IMG/VR virus record: IMGVR_UViG_3300034072_002191
Location: 16,692-80,691 of that record
Reading direction: 5' to 3' (one strand)
Length of the DNA: 64,000 nucleotides
DNA from: a virus
The notes under the pieces were generated by a model that saw nothing but the letters and a program-made list of their open reading frames with translations, had not been told where the DNA came from and made no database searches. A program made the position numbers and the translations under genes. Positions 24,924 through 33,515 of the stretch are shown in pieces (position 1 is the first letter of the stretch; every line of letters begins with the position of its first letter).

Positions 24924-25070
24924 GAGCCTGCCCTGAAGTGAGTGAAGGCGGGGTAAACTCGACTGGAACGCGTCCCCCGCCCGAGGCCTGAAACTGCGCG
25001 GAAGTGGCGGTAGATTGCATGCCATCGGACGATGGCAAGAAGTCAATGCCATCAGGGGCGGGAAGGAAAA
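24924..25070 (-). promoter_or_regulatory. putative Mor-dependent late promoter region
   Basis: This 147-base gap separates the Mor gene from the late genes. It holds an inverted repeat TGCCATC-GGAC-GATGGCA (25020-25037) and a third GCCATC copy nearby (25048). In Mu, Mor/C proteins bind dyads just upstream of the middle and late promoters. The site is inferred; I do not claim a -10 box. Confidence 0.45.
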
Positions 25071-25427
25071 TTAGAAGAGCGAAAGCTGCGCTGAACCCTT
25101 TGCAGGCGGGTCAGCCATGCGTGCGAAAAGCTTGTCGATACCTGTCTCAACCATCCCGAGTTTCCGCGCGATCTGCGCGTTGCTCAGGCCGAGAGCCCGA
25201 TAATGACGAGCCCGCTCGTTTCGAGCAAGAGGAACGCGGATCGTGGCGGGCGAATAGCGCCGCGACAGGAGGTCGGCGGCTTCTCGACCGATCGCCTGGA
25301 CGATCTCATGGTCGGCGGGGATGGTGGTCGGTACGTAGAGCCGGGTACCCCCGAACGCCTGCGCCAGCGCGACGAAGCCATCTTCGCCGAGCAGTGCCTT
25401 CAGGTCGTTCGAGAGTTCTCCGATCAT
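25071..25427 (-). CDS. mor: Mor-type transcription activator
   Basis: 118 aa. It starts with a dimerisation part (DLKALLGEDGFVALAQAFGG then LYVPTTIPADHEIVQAIG) and ends with a helix-turn-helix (RHYRALGLSNAQIARKLGMV), as in Mu Mor/C. It would switch on the adjacent late operon. Overlaps the upstream 89-aa gene by four bases. Confidence 0.9.
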   Translation of the reverse strand: MIGELSNDLKALLGEDGFVALAQAFGGTRLYVPTTIPADHEIVQAIGREAADLLSRRYSPATIRVPLARNERARHYRALGLSNAQIARKLGMVETGIDKLFARMADPPAKGSAQLSLF

Positions 25428-25693
25428 CCGTTGCTCCGCGCCAGCGGGGCAAGGGCATGGAACCGGGCGGTGACGGTCAACCGGTCATCGGGGATCACCG
25501 TCGTGACCGTCTGGCGACGCACGATGAACGCGTTGCCCTCCGATCGGATTGCATAGTCCGTGACGCCCAATGTCATCGCTGCACCATGGGCGCGCGCGAA
25601 TGATGCCTGCAGCTCGTCGCGCAGTTGCTCGACGTCGAGCCCGGCCGCGTGCTCCAGGAAGCGCAGAAGCGCATTGTCAGAAACGCGGATCAT
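25424..25693 (-). CDS. conserved-looking small protein before mor
   Basis: 89 aa (MIRVSDNALLRFLEHAAGLD). N-terminal helices and a C-terminal beta-hairpin (AFIVRRQTVTTVIPDDRL) give an alpha/beta fold. It is the last early gene before mor and overlaps both neighbours. I recall similar small proteins in other Mu-like phages but no function. Confidence 0.65.
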   Translation of the reverse strand: MIRVSDNALLRFLEHAAGLDVEQLRDELQASFARAHGAAMTLGVTDYAIRSEGNAFIVRRQTVTTVIPDDRLTVTARFHALAPLARSNG

Positions 25694-26364
25694 TTCCCCT
25701 CCAGTTCCAGCGGACGCAGCGACGCGCCGACGCCGCCATGAAGCTGAGCGGCGCGCCCGCTGCTGACGCCGTTCCAGTAATCATTGCCCGCGCGCAGGCC
25801 GCTGGCCTTGGCTTCGCGCACGTCCACGGCGATCAGGTCAGAGTGATGGGTCACCATGTACTGCTCGATCAGCGGATCTTTCTCGCGATCGGGGACGAGA
25901 GCCTTCATCTTGGTCAGGACAGCTGCCGCGTAGCCTTCGCAGAACACGTCCGCGCGGGCGCGCTTGCGCCCCGGCCGGCAACGACGAAGCGCCGTGGAGA
26001 TATACTCTGCCCGCGCCTTGCGTAGCTGCCGAAACAGCACGGCGAAGGCATAGCTGGCGACCTCGGGAGCCGCGCCCCGGCCGACATATCGGCGATCGAG
26101 CTGGTCGTCGATGAACACCTCGACGCCGAAGGCGCGACGCACAGCCGCGCAGAGAAAGCTTTCCCACTTGCTCGGCCGCTGGGTCCGCGAGCCACGCGCG
26201 GCAGCCTCCTCGATCTCCGCCAGTTCCACGTCGGCCGAGGTGACGCCGTATTCATCCATGATCTTCCGCGCCGCATCCAGCGCGGCCGCAGCCTCGTGCT
26301 CATTGGCGCTCTTCGCGAGCGCCAGGCACTTCCGGAGCCGGGCCATCATCGCCTTGGGGATCAT
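25690..26364 (-). CDS. DUF2786-domain protein
   Basis: 224 aa from an ATG overlapping the previous stop. The N-terminal KCLALAKSANEHEAAAAL and IMDEYGV motifs are the DUF2786 signature. The C-terminal part (WESFLCAAVRRAFGVEVF, FCEGYAAAV) fits the companion domain usually fused to it. Common in the early region of Mu-like and other phages. Molecular role unknown. Confidence 0.85.
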   Translation of the reverse strand: MIPKAMMARLRKCLALAKSANEHEAAAALDAARKIMDEYGVTSADVELAEIEEAAARGSRTQRPSKWESFLCAAVRRAFGVEVFIDDQLDRRYVGRGAAPEVASYAFAVLFRQLRKARAEYISTALRRCRPGRKRARADVFCEGYAAAVLTKMKALVPDREKDPLIEQYMVTHHSDLIAVDVREAKASGLRAGNDYWNGVSSGRAAQLHGGVGASLRPLELEGK

Positions 26365-26564
26365 GGCCGCGTCGCCCAGGCGGGGGGATTGGCGGCCGGT
26401 GCCGGCACGCCGGGCGCGGGCGCAAGCGGCAGCGCCGTCGTGCAGCCCGCGCATTCGGCGGAGCTGCGGCCGACGATCCAGTTCGTGCCGCCACAGCCGG
26501 GGCAGTGGTCGCCGGAATGATAGAGGGGCCGGTAGCCCCGTAATGTCGGAAGCATGTGATACAT
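26361..26564 (-). CDS. small zinc-ribbon protein
   Basis: 67 aa with CPGC...CAGC spaced as a zinc ribbon (HCPGCGGTNW and SAECAGC). A proline-rich tail follows. It overlaps the gemA-like gene by one base and the DUF2786 gene by four. Probably a nucleic-acid or protein adaptor. The start is chosen from this overlap. Confidence 0.65.
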   Translation of the reverse strand: MYHMLPTLRGYRPLYHSGDHCPGCGGTNWIVGRSSAECAGCTTALPLAPAPGVPAPAANPPAWATRP

Positions 26565-27319
26565 CACCGTTTCCCTTCCTTGGTGGCGCGGAGCACGCGG
26601 CCGAACTCGCGCGCGACGATGTCCAGCTCGCTCGCCGTGGCGAACAGAAGCTCGATCTCCATGCCGGTGAACTCGTGGGCCGCGCGGTTCACGTCCCATT
26701 CGGGCGGACATGCGCCGCAGTCCCAGAGCTTACCCATCAGCGCCTCGATCAGGCGGCGCTTCAACACGATCACGCGGGCCTCGGGCTTCACGCCGTCGAG
26801 CGTCTGGCTCCAGCCGTTACGCTCGGCCATCGCCTTCAGCGCCTCGATCAGGCGATAAGCGAGGCCCTGGTTGGCCCACTGCAATCGCTGGCAGCCCAGC
26901 TGGCGGCGGGCGAACGCCTCAAGCGCCGGCTCGGACGGATCGTCAATGGCGCCGAGGGCGTGCAGCGACAGCCACAGCGCACGCGCCTTCACCGCCGTCT
27001 TATGGTCCGCCGGCTTCGGCTTGCTGCGCCCCGCCGGTTGGGCTGGCTTCCAGCCGCGCGCCTTGAACCGCTCGATCACCTTGACCAGGTCGCCCTCGGT
27101 GCAGTCGGTGCAACTGGCGACGCCGGCGACGTCGAGCAGGATGGCGCGATAGTCGTCGTCGCTCAGCGCCAGATCCTTTTTGGCGATGTGAACCATCGCG
27201 ATCATCCGACGCTTCGCCGGGCTGGCCGACCGGACTTGGGCCGCAGCCGGCTTGCGGCCGGGCATCGAGCCCACGCCGGAGAACCGCCCACTGCCGAAAA
27301 TGCGCGCCGCCGACTTCAC
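26564..27319 (-). CDS. gemA: GemA-like regulatory protein (Mu gp16, DUF1018)
   Basis: 251 aa from a GTG overlapping the previous stop. DUF1018 features: HIAKKDLALSDDDYRAILLD, DVAGVASCTDC and LWLSLHALGAIDDPSEPALE, then GWSQTLDGV in the C-terminal part. In Mu, GemA changes host gene expression and DNA topology. Directly downstream of the DnaA-like gene. Confidence 0.85.
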   Translation of the reverse strand: MKSAARIFGSGRFSGVGSMPGRKPAAAQVRSASPAKRRMIAMVHIAKKDLALSDDDYRAILLDVAGVASCTDCTEGDLVKVIERFKARGWKPAQPAGRSKPKPADHKTAVKARALWLSLHALGAIDDPSEPALEAFARRQLGCQRLQWANQGLAYRLIEALKAMAERNGWSQTLDGVKPEARVIVLKRRLIEALMGKLWDCGACPPEWDVNRAAHEFTGMEIELLFATASELDIVAREFGRVLRATKEGKR

Positions 27320-27726
27320 AGGACGCTCCCCGTGAAGTGCGCGACGACCATGTCGCACAAGGCGAGAAAGGAGGGATCGCGCTGCCGCATGGCCTGCGCC
27401 TTAGCGACGGCATATCCGATGGTGGCGTGATCGCGGTCATCGAACGCCGGCGTGATCTGGCCAGTCGTTTTGCCTGCCCAGCGGTAGGCGAGCCAAATGG
27501 CGGCGAAGCGGGCGCGCACTGCACCTTTGGAGTGCGTCCGGCCGATCATCGCCTCGCGGCTGACGCCGGTCTCGTATGACACGCGGTCGATGATCTGGGA
27601 CACGGTCGGAACCGCGTGGATCACCGTCGTATCCGGCTCGGAGATCGCCGCGCGGATGCGCGCGGCCGTCACTTCGTCTAGCTCGCCCTGGAGCACGACG
27701 AAGCGGACCTTCACCGGCGCGTTCAT
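27316..27726 (-). CDS. DnaA domain IV-like DNA-binding protein
   Basis: 136 aa. Residues 40-125 match the C-terminal DNA-binding domain of the replication initiator DnaA: IIDRVSYETGVSREAMIGR, SKGAVRARFAAIWLAYRW and FDDRDHATIGYA, the last being the RDHSTV-type signature that contacts DnaA boxes. No AAA+ domain is present. It lies between the MuB-like ATPase and GemA. It could direct replicative transposition to, or away from, DnaA-bound DNA, or act as a DnaA competitor; both are inference. Confidence 0.75.
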   Translation of the reverse strand: MNAPVKVRFVVLQGELDEVTAARIRAAISEPDTTVIHAVPTVSQIIDRVSYETGVSREAMIGRTHSKGAVRARFAAIWLAYRWAGKTTGQITPAFDDRDHATIGYAVAKAQAMRQRDPSFLALCDMVVAHFTGSVL

Positions 27727-28694
27727 GCTGCCCTCCGGCGTGCATCGCTCGTGCGGCTGTCGATCGCTTGGCGAACATGCCGTTCGTCGAGCACGGATTC
27801 GGTCGCGATCGCCGCCATGTTCGCGCTTTCGAGCACCTGGCGGATTTCGCGGAGGCCGCCATGGGCGGGCGAGAGCCCGATGCCCAACAGCGTGCGGATC
27901 ATGTCCGGATCGTCGATGTTGTTCGCATCGAGGAACGCACGGATGTCCTCTTCGAGCGGCACGTTCTGGATATGGAAATGGGCGATCCGGCTGTTGAGAC
28001 GCGCATAGGCGTGGCGTTTCACGCCGCCCCGGATGCGCTCGACCAGCTCCTCATTGCCCAGCCAGCACACGCCGAGGCCGGTGCTGTCGTGCCAACCGCG
28101 GATCGTCTCCATGGAGTCGAGATCGAGGTGATTGGCCTCATCGACGATCAGCAGCACGCGCCGATGGCGAACGAACTCCTCGACCTGGGCGGACCGCTGG
28201 GCGACCCAGCCATTTGGGCTGGCCAGGCCCATGGCGCGCATCACGCGGGCGATCATGGCGCTGGGCGTGCGGTCGGTCTTGTTCAGCTCGACATAATAGA
28301 CGCTGTCGCCCATCGCGGCCTTGTAATGGAGCGCGGCCTTCGTCTTGCCGGTGCCCGGCCCGAGCGCCGCAGCCGTCATGCGGCCCCCGTGCGCCCATTC
28401 CATCAAGAACAGCAGCCGGTCGGCCGTCTTCGTCTCGATGAAGGAAACTTCGTTGAGGGCCAGTTCGGCGCGCGCCTCCTGGCTCTCGACCAGCTGCTTG
28501 AACGCGAAGATCGCCTTGGCGACATTCTCGCGGTTGCCCTGGAAGCTCGGCGTTGCCCAGGACGAGACGCTGCCCGACGGCTTGTTCATGCGCTTCGCGA
28601 GCGCTGTCCAGCTCAGCGCGTTCTTCTCACGGTAGGCGCGCAGCCATTCGAGCATGTCCTCGAAACTGAGCTTGATGTTTGCAGGGTCGTTCAT
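27723..28694 (-). CDS. B: MuB-like transposition ATPase
   Basis: 323 aa. N-terminal helix-turn-helix (WTALAKRMNKPSGSVSSWA), then an AAA+ core with Walker A LGPGTGKTKAA (residues 111-121) and Walker B VLLIVDEANHLD. MuB family proteins bind DNA as ATP-dependent filaments, choose target sites, stimulate MuA and give target immunity. Overlaps the DnaA-like gene by ATGA. Confidence 0.92.
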   Translation of the reverse strand: MNDPANIKLSFEDMLEWLRAYREKNALSWTALAKRMNKPSGSVSSWATPSFQGNRENVAKAIFAFKQLVESQEARAELALNEVSFIETKTADRLLFLMEWAHGGRMTAAALGPGTGKTKAALHYKAAMGDSVYYVELNKTDRTPSAMIARVMRAMGLASPNGWVAQRSAQVEEFVRHRRVLLIVDEANHLDLDSMETIRGWHDSTGLGVCWLGNEELVERIRGGVKRHAYARLNSRIAHFHIQNVPLEEDIRAFLDANNIDDPDMIRTLLGIGLSPAHGGLREIRQVLESANMAAIATESVLDERHVRQAIDSRTSDARRRAA

Positions 28695-28739
28695 GGTAGG
28701 TGCGTTCCTTGGGTGTTGTGGGGCTTCTGCCCCCGTGCC

Positions 28740-28772
28740 GGCCGCGTGCGAGGTTCCAGCTCGCGCGCGGCC
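28740..28772 (-). other. hairpin between transposase and MuB-like genes
   Basis: The 85-base gap between the two transposition genes contains a 13-bp inverted repeat with one mismatch (GGCCGCGTGCGAG / CTCGCGCGCGGCC, loop of 7). No U-tract follows on the minus strand, so it is not a classic terminator. It may limit read-through or protect the mRNA. Confidence 0.4.
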
Positions 28773-28779
28773 AATTCCT

Positions 28780-30759
28780 TCATCCCTTCACGACGCGGAG
28801 ACGGCGGGCGCCGGCTACCATCTGGTCGAGCGCTGCCCCGCGAGAGGCCTCTGAGACGTTGCTGGGAACCGCCTGAGCGGTGTGCTTGAGAGCTGCCGCC
28901 GTCTGGCCGCGCGAACGGACAGGGCGGATGGCGCCGGGCGATGGCAGCACCTCGACGGGCGTTGTCGCCGCTTGCAGCGCGGCCACCTGGTCGGCTTCGA
29001 GCAGGTCCAGCGCACGCTCCTGGTCCTTGACGGCGCGGCGGTGATCCTTCTCCAGCTTGGCGCGGCGCTTGGCCGCTGCCACGTCGAGAAAGCCGGTCGC
29101 TTCGATCACGGGCGCCGAGCAAAGATAGCGGCCAGTGCGATCGTAGACGTGAAGCGGCGCCAGCAGATCGTCCGGATCGAACCGCACGGTCACCTTGTCA
29201 CCTGCGATGCGGCCGAGCGCCTCGGTCCAGTAGCGGTTGCCGAACAGGTTGATCGCACCGGTCTTGCGATCGGTCGGCCGATCGTCGGCGGTCAGCAGCG
29301 CGAGCCGGCGCTGTTCCTCGGTCGCCTTGCGCACCGGGGACAGCGCATAGCTCTCGGCGAAGACATCGTCGAAGCTCCGGCCCGTATCGCGCGCCATCTC
29401 GGTCCGCCGACCTGGTCGCGAGTTGTGCGCAGCGAACGCGGCCTCAACAACTTCCTTGAAGCGTTCGAGCGGGATAGCCCGCGACCCATAATTCTCCGGC
29501 TTCGCGTCGGGGCGGTTGCCCGTGTAGGCGCCTTCGAAGGCCGGATGCTTGGCGATCGCGTCGCAGAAGTCGCGGAACATGCGCTCGATCGGCTTCGACT
29601 GGCCGCGATAGGGCTTGGCCCAATGCGTCTGCACGCCCAGCTGGGTGAGAATGCCCAGCGGCTCCTCGTCCCGGATCTTGAAGCGGAAGCGGGAGGTGGC
29701 GCCGCCAGTGATCCATTTGCTCGCGAAAGCACGGCCGTTGTCCAGCAGGATGCCGTCTGGAATTCCGTACCGCTCCAGCAGATGGGCGAGCGCCAGGCGC
29801 GTCTCGATTGCGCTCTCGGTCCGCCCGATCGACCATGCCAGGAACTTGCGGCTGAAAATGTCCTGGATGGCCACCATCATCGGGCGCGCGATCGTGCCGT
29901 CTGGCCACTCGACGAACACGTCCCAGCGATGGCCGTCGATGTTCACCAGTTCCATGGCGCGGAGGCCGGCGACGCTGCGCTGCTGCGCCGGTAGCATCCG
30001 CCGCAGCGCTTCATCCCCCTCGCGCCGCGCCACAACGACGCGCGGGTCGACCTCGCGGTCGAACTTCCGGCGCAGCGTCCGCTCGATCGGGAGCGCGATT
30101 CCGCGCGGTTGGCAAAAGTCCCGAAGCACGCGCTGATAGCAGCTTGAAAAGCTCGGCTTGGACGGGCGCAGATAGTCCGAGAGCAGCAACTGCCAGGCGC
30201 CTTCGTCGACCTCCACTTCCTTGCCGCCGCCGCCGCGCCGCCGCGCCAGGTGGGGCAGCCGATCGGCCGCCGGAACACCGGCGACCAGCTCGCGCCACTG
30301 CCACAGCGTGGAGGGCGACTTGCCTTCGCGCTTGCCGATCGCGGCGATCGCGGCCGATGCGGTCATCCCGGCCTGTTCGAGCAGCGAAACCGCGTCCAGG
30401 ATGCGCAGCCGCTCGGCCGCCTCCGCGCGGACATCGTCCGTCTGTCCCTCGAACCAGCGCCATAGCGAGGCGGCGGCCGATTCCGGCTGGGGGCTGGTAT
30501 GCGCTACCGCCGAAACGCCCATGGCGATGATCGCCGACCGAGCCGCGATCGGGAGGACCGAGACGTGGTATTCTAGGCCACCGCCACGGGCGCCCACGCG
30601 CGGCCTGGCGAGCGGCGTGCCGTCGTCAGCCTGGCGCAGCGCCCAGCACTCTTCGACGGCACGCTCGTGGACCTTGCGCTTGGCGCGCGACAGCCCAGGC
30701 AGCGCCAGCTCCGCCAGCTCTGCCGCCGTGAACCACTCTTTTCCCCCACCCAATTTCAC
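28780..30759 (-). CDS. A: MuA-like DDE transposase
   Basis: 659 aa, the same size class as MuA (663). Residues 7-70 form a winged helix (EWFTAAELAELALPGL), residues 120-235 the end-binding region (SPSTLWQWRELVAG... ERTLRRKF), and residues 265-400 an RNase H-like core. Catalytic residues: Asp275 in VNIDGHRWD, Asp340 in LLDNGRAFAS and Glu392 in KPIERMFRDF; MuA uses D269, D336, E392. The C-terminus is basic, as needed for MuB/ClpX contact. It joins phage ends to target DNA with 5-bp stagger, in agreement with the TCGGG duplication. Confidence 0.95.
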   Translation of the reverse strand: MKLGGGKEWFTAAELAELALPGLSRAKRKVHERAVEECWALRQADDGTPLARPRVGARGGGLEYHVSVLPIAARSAIIAMGVSAVAHTSPQPESAAASLWRWFEGQTDDVRAEAAERLRILDAVSLLEQAGMTASAAIAAIGKREGKSPSTLWQWRELVAGVPAADRLPHLARRRGGGGKEVEVDEGAWQLLLSDYLRPSKPSFSSCYQRVLRDFCQPRGIALPIERTLRRKFDREVDPRVVVARREGDEALRRMLPAQQRSVAGLRAMELVNIDGHRWDVFVEWPDGTIARPMMVAIQDIFSRKFLAWSIGRTESAIETRLALAHLLERYGIPDGILLDNGRAFASKWITGGATSRFRFKIRDEEPLGILTQLGVQTHWAKPYRGQSKPIERMFRDFCDAIAKHPAFEGAYTGNRPDAKPENYGSRAIPLERFKEVVEAAFAAHNSRPGRRTEMARDTGRSFDDVFAESYALSPVRKATEEQRRLALLTADDRPTDRKTGAINLFGNRYWTEALGRIAGDKVTVRFDPDDLLAPLHVYDRTGRYLCSAPVIEATGFLDVAAAKRRAKLEKDHRRAVKDQERALDLLEADQVAALQAATTPVEVLPSPGAIRPVRSRGQTAAALKHTAQAVPSNVSEASRGAALDQMVAGARRLRVVKG

Positions 30760-30761
30760 GT

Positions 30762-31223
30762 TCAGTTCCTCCCGGTGGAGATCACGGGCGCGGCGCCAGC
30801 GAGGGCACGGCGTCGCCGCTTCAGCTCTTCCATTTGTCGGTCGATCTGGCCGAGTTCGGCCGTCAGGATTTCTTCCCCGACCAGCAGTGCGGCGCCGATG
30901 CGCCGGGTCAGCCGGTCGAGCAGGTCATGGCGTTCGGTGACGGCGGTCAGCGCCAGCAGCCGCGCGAACGAAATGGCGTGGTTCTCCCGCGCCTCGGACG
31001 CATAGGCATCCAGCATTGCCTTCGAGACGTCGTCGTCGAGCAGCTCCGAAACCGCGCCGGCGAGCGCGAACCGCGAGCGGGTGTCTTCCTTGAGCATCAC
31101 CGCGACGGTGGCCGCGATCTCGCGGTCCAGACCCGCCAGCGCGGACGCGGTCTTCGCCGGCTGCGGCACCTCGAAGGTGAACGCGAACTGGCCAGGCGGT
31201 ACGGAGGGGCGGCGCTTACCCAT
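30762..31223 (-). CDS. hypothetical early protein next to the transposase
   Basis: 153 aa from the ATG with AGGG at six bases (an upstream GTG adds two residues). A basic N-terminus precedes long helices (EIAATVAVMLKED, TAELGQIDRQMEELKRRRR). It lies two bases before the transposase start, so it is likely translated with it. I do not recognise a family. Confidence 0.65.
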   Translation of the reverse strand: MGKRRPSVPPGQFAFTFEVPQPAKTASALAGLDREIAATVAVMLKEDTRSRFALAGAVSELLDDDVSKAMLDAYASEARENHAISFARLLALTAVTERHDLLDRLTRRIGAALLVGEEILTAELGQIDRQMEELKRRRRALAGAAPVISTGRN

Positions 31224-31983
31224 TGTCACCCTTCAGCCGGCGCCGAAGCGTCTTTTCAGATGGGAGGTTTGGGTAGCGTTCCAGCAGCCACTGATAGGCA
31301 CGGCGGAAGGACGGGTTGCCTGCGCCGCGCAGATAGCCTTGCAGCGCCTCTAGCGCTTCGCTTTCAACATGCGCTCGTTTGCCTCCACCCTTGTATCGCG
31401 GACACAGTTGCTGGGCACGGTCATTGACCCCCAAACCGGCAACACGGCTGAACCAACTGGAGATGCTGCGGCCGGAAACCTTATGGTTGCTCGCGACCAA
31501 ACCGATAGCCGCTCCCTTCGGGATGCCCGTGCTGACCAGTTGTTCGACCTCCGCGAGGATGCCTGCGCGGCGGCGTGCGATGAACTCGAAGGGAGTCGGC
31601 GTCTGCCAAGGGCTGGATCCGCGAACGGCATCCGCGTTGTGCTCGTGCATAATGGCGCGTAGGCACGCATCCCGGTATTTCCGGCTCGCCCAGGGCGGGC
31701 AGCGCGGCACGAGCCCAGCAGCGTAGACTTGGTCGGCGAACGACGGATCGTAGACTTTCAGCAGGTATGAGGTCCGACCGAGCCGAACTGCCTCTACCCA
31801 TTCATGTGCGGGGATCTTCCAAAGAAAGCGCTGGGCGAACTGCTTGCGCTTCTCAGACTCACCAATTCGTTGGTCGAAGTGAGACATTGCGACAGAGCGA
31901 CACCAGCGCAAAGATGCGATCTCGCGCGTCTCTCGCTCGATCATCGCATTTGCGAGGACGATGCTAGATTGGCGACCGCTCAT
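31216..31983 (-). CDS. stand-alone transposase-like DNA-binding protein (no catalytic core)
   Basis: 255 aa. Its C-terminal 90 residues mirror residues 147-234 of the transposase encoded just downstream: RSISSWFSRVAGLGVNDRAQ against SPSTLWQWRELVAGVPAADR, a shared GGGK, then YLRGAGNPSFRRAYQWLLER against YLRPSKPSFSSCYQRVLRDF, and EKTLRRRLK against ERTLRRKFD. It ends there, before any DDE residues. The N-terminal part is different. It probably binds phage ends or internal sites and could help or inhibit transposition. Relationship seen directly; role inferred. Confidence 0.65.
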   Translation of the reverse strand: MSGRQSSIVLANAMIERETREIASLRWCRSVAMSHFDQRIGESEKRKQFAQRFLWKIPAHEWVEAVRLGRTSYLLKVYDPSFADQVYAAGLVPRCPPWASRKYRDACLRAIMHEHNADAVRGSSPWQTPTPFEFIARRRAGILAEVEQLVSTGIPKGAAIGLVASNHKVSGRSISSWFSRVAGLGVNDRAQQLCPRYKGGGKRAHVESEALEALQGYLRGAGNPSFRRAYQWLLERYPNLPSEKTLRRRLKGDNG

Positions 31984-32252
31984 GCCATTGCTCCTGCGTT
32001 GGCGTCGCGGCCGGCCTCCTCGGCCGCGACTGGGGGCAGTTGGACGTCGCCGGTGGTGCGACCCGAGGCGGCGACAGAGGCGTCCAGGGGGATCGGGTGC
32101 GTGGCAGCGAGCTGCGCCACGGAACGGTGATCAAGAAACGGATAGGAGCCGTCCCGCGCGCGGGCAGGCCGGCCGGCACCTTCCAGGAAGGCGACCAGGC
32201 GCTCGACGCGCGCGGGGGTCAGATCGGTTGGGGCGCCGCGAAGATTGCTCAT
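31980..32252 (-). CDS. small hypothetical early protein
   Basis: 90 aa; the N-terminal part is helical (TPARVERLVAFLEGAG) and the C-terminal part low-complexity Ala/Asp. ATGA overlaps on both sides place it in the early operon. No recognised domain. Confidence 0.55.
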   Translation of the reverse strand: MSNLRGAPTDLTPARVERLVAFLEGAGRPARARDGSYPFLDHRSVAQLAATHPIPLDASVAASGRTTGDVQLPPVAAEEAGRDANAGAMA

Positions 32253-32545
32253 GCGTCGGTCCCTTCGTCACGCTCGCCCAGCAGCGCGCAGGTGCGCGCA
32301 TAGGCTTCGGTTGCAGACCGCTCAGCGCGCCGGCCGGCGGCGATGCGGTCGAGAAACTCGGTCTCCGGCGCCGTGACGGCGACCACCCGCCCGCGCAGCG
32401 CTTCGATGCGCTGCTGGCGATCGCGGATGCGGTCCAACGACAGGTTCGTCCGGGCACGTTCCATCGACGTGCGGTCCTGGACGGCACGCTGGAACACGAG
32501 GCGGCACTGCCGCAGGCGCTCGGCCTCGGACACCTGGCGGGCCAT
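32249..32545 (-). CDS. small helical early protein
   Basis: 98 aa from an ATG overlapping the previous stop by one base. Almost entirely charged helix (AERLRQCRLVFQRAVQDRTS; DRIRDRQQRIEALRGRV), probably a coiled coil. No recognised domain; role unknown. Confidence 0.6.
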   Translation of the reverse strand: MARQVSEAERLRQCRLVFQRAVQDRTSMERARTNLSLDRIRDRQQRIEALRGRVVAVTAPETEFLDRIAAGRRAERSATEAYARTCALLGERDEGTDA

Positions 32546-32997
32546 CACTGCGCACCACCCAGCGGCTGCTGGTGGCTGCAGCCTACGTCGCCGCGAACGC
32601 CGCAACGGGGGCAGGGCTCGCGGGACGCCGCGTAGCGCGGGCCGCCGAGATCGACGACCAGGCCGAGCGCCCCGGCATCGGCGAACCGCCGGCCGCCAAG
32701 CGCTTTCACATAGGCGTCGGACGCGCTCGCGGCGGCCTTTTCCCAAGCATCGGGGAAATAGTCGTGGTTCGCCACGCGCGCGCCGCCAGCGCGGGCGCGG
32801 GCATCGCGGCGCTGGCGATCCTTCTTCCAGGCGTCGATCGCGCCGCGCAGCCGCGCCAGCGTCGTCGGCTTCGGCGAATCGGCCAGCCGCATGCTTTGAA
32901 TGGTCGACATCGGGAAGCCGGTGACGCGGCAGAACTCCGCCAGCTTCGCTTGGTCACGCGCCAGCAGCGCGTCGAGGTGCGACAGCAGCGCGCTCAC
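32545..32997 (-). CDS. early protein with helix-turn-helix-like N-terminus and CxxC motif
   Basis: 150 aa. Residues 10-60 resemble a small DNA-binding helix bundle (KLAEFCRVTGFPMSTIQSMR... TTLARLRGAI). A cysteine-containing CPRCGVRGDVGC motif near the end suggests metal binding. Tight overlap with both neighbours. Possible regulator; not assigned to a family. Confidence 0.6.
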   Translation of the reverse strand: MSALLSHLDALLARDQAKLAEFCRVTGFPMSTIQSMRLADSPKPTTLARLRGAIDAWKKDRQRRDARARAGGARVANHDYFPDAWEKAAASASDAYVKALGGRRFADAGALGLVVDLGGPRYAASREPCPRCGVRGDVGCSHQQPLGGAQ

Positions 32998-33515
32998 CGC
33001 CGCGTCTCCGCTTCGTCCTTGGCCTGCCCGAATGCTTCCTGGTACCGGAGCGCATCGTCATGATCTTCGGTCATGCAGGCGATGCGATGGGTCTGCTGCA
33101 GGAGCTGCTGGGTTGCGGGACTGATCTTCGTCCAGTGGTTCCAGCAGAAGGCGTGCCCTCGCCGAACGGGAACATCGCATCCGACCGCCGCGCATGGCGT
33201 CGACCCGCCGCCGCGCGGACGGTGCGCGGGCCTGAGAAGTGCGCCGGGCGTCACGCCGCGCCGGGCCAGTTCGGCGCGCAGCAGCTCGGTATCGACGGTC
33301 AGCAGGTCGACCGTGTCGCCCGCCAGCTCGATCCCGCGATCGCGGTTGGGCAACCGCCGGACCTTGCCGGCGCGTTCGAGCTGATCGACGTAGCGGTGCG
33401 CGTTGGCCTTCGTCGTCTCGAACCGCGCGCCGATCTCCTGATAGGTCGGCGCGAAGCCAGCGCACGTGATGCGGTCGCGGATGAAGTCGAGCACTTCCAC
33501 CTGGCGCGGGGTCAT
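32994..33515 (-). CDS. LexA-type winged-helix protein (DNA-binding domain only)
   Basis: 173 aa. Residues 1-65 match the LexA DNA-binding domain: MTPRQVEVLDFIRDRI, GFAPTYQEIGARFETTKANA and VDQLERAGKVRRLPNRDRGI. No S24 peptidase domain follows; the C-terminal part has two Cys and a Trp/His-rich segment (CDVPVRRGHAFCWNHW). An early regulator, perhaps acting at SOS boxes or phage operators. Start chosen at the ATGA overlap. Confidence 0.7.
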   Translation of the reverse strand: MTPRQVEVLDFIRDRITCAGFAPTYQEIGARFETTKANAHRYVDQLERAGKVRRLPNRDRGIELAGDTVDLLTVDTELLRAELARRGVTPGALLRPAHRPRGGGSTPCAAVGCDVPVRRGHAFCWNHWTKISPATQQLLQQTHRIACMTEDHDDALRYQEAFGQAKDEAETRR

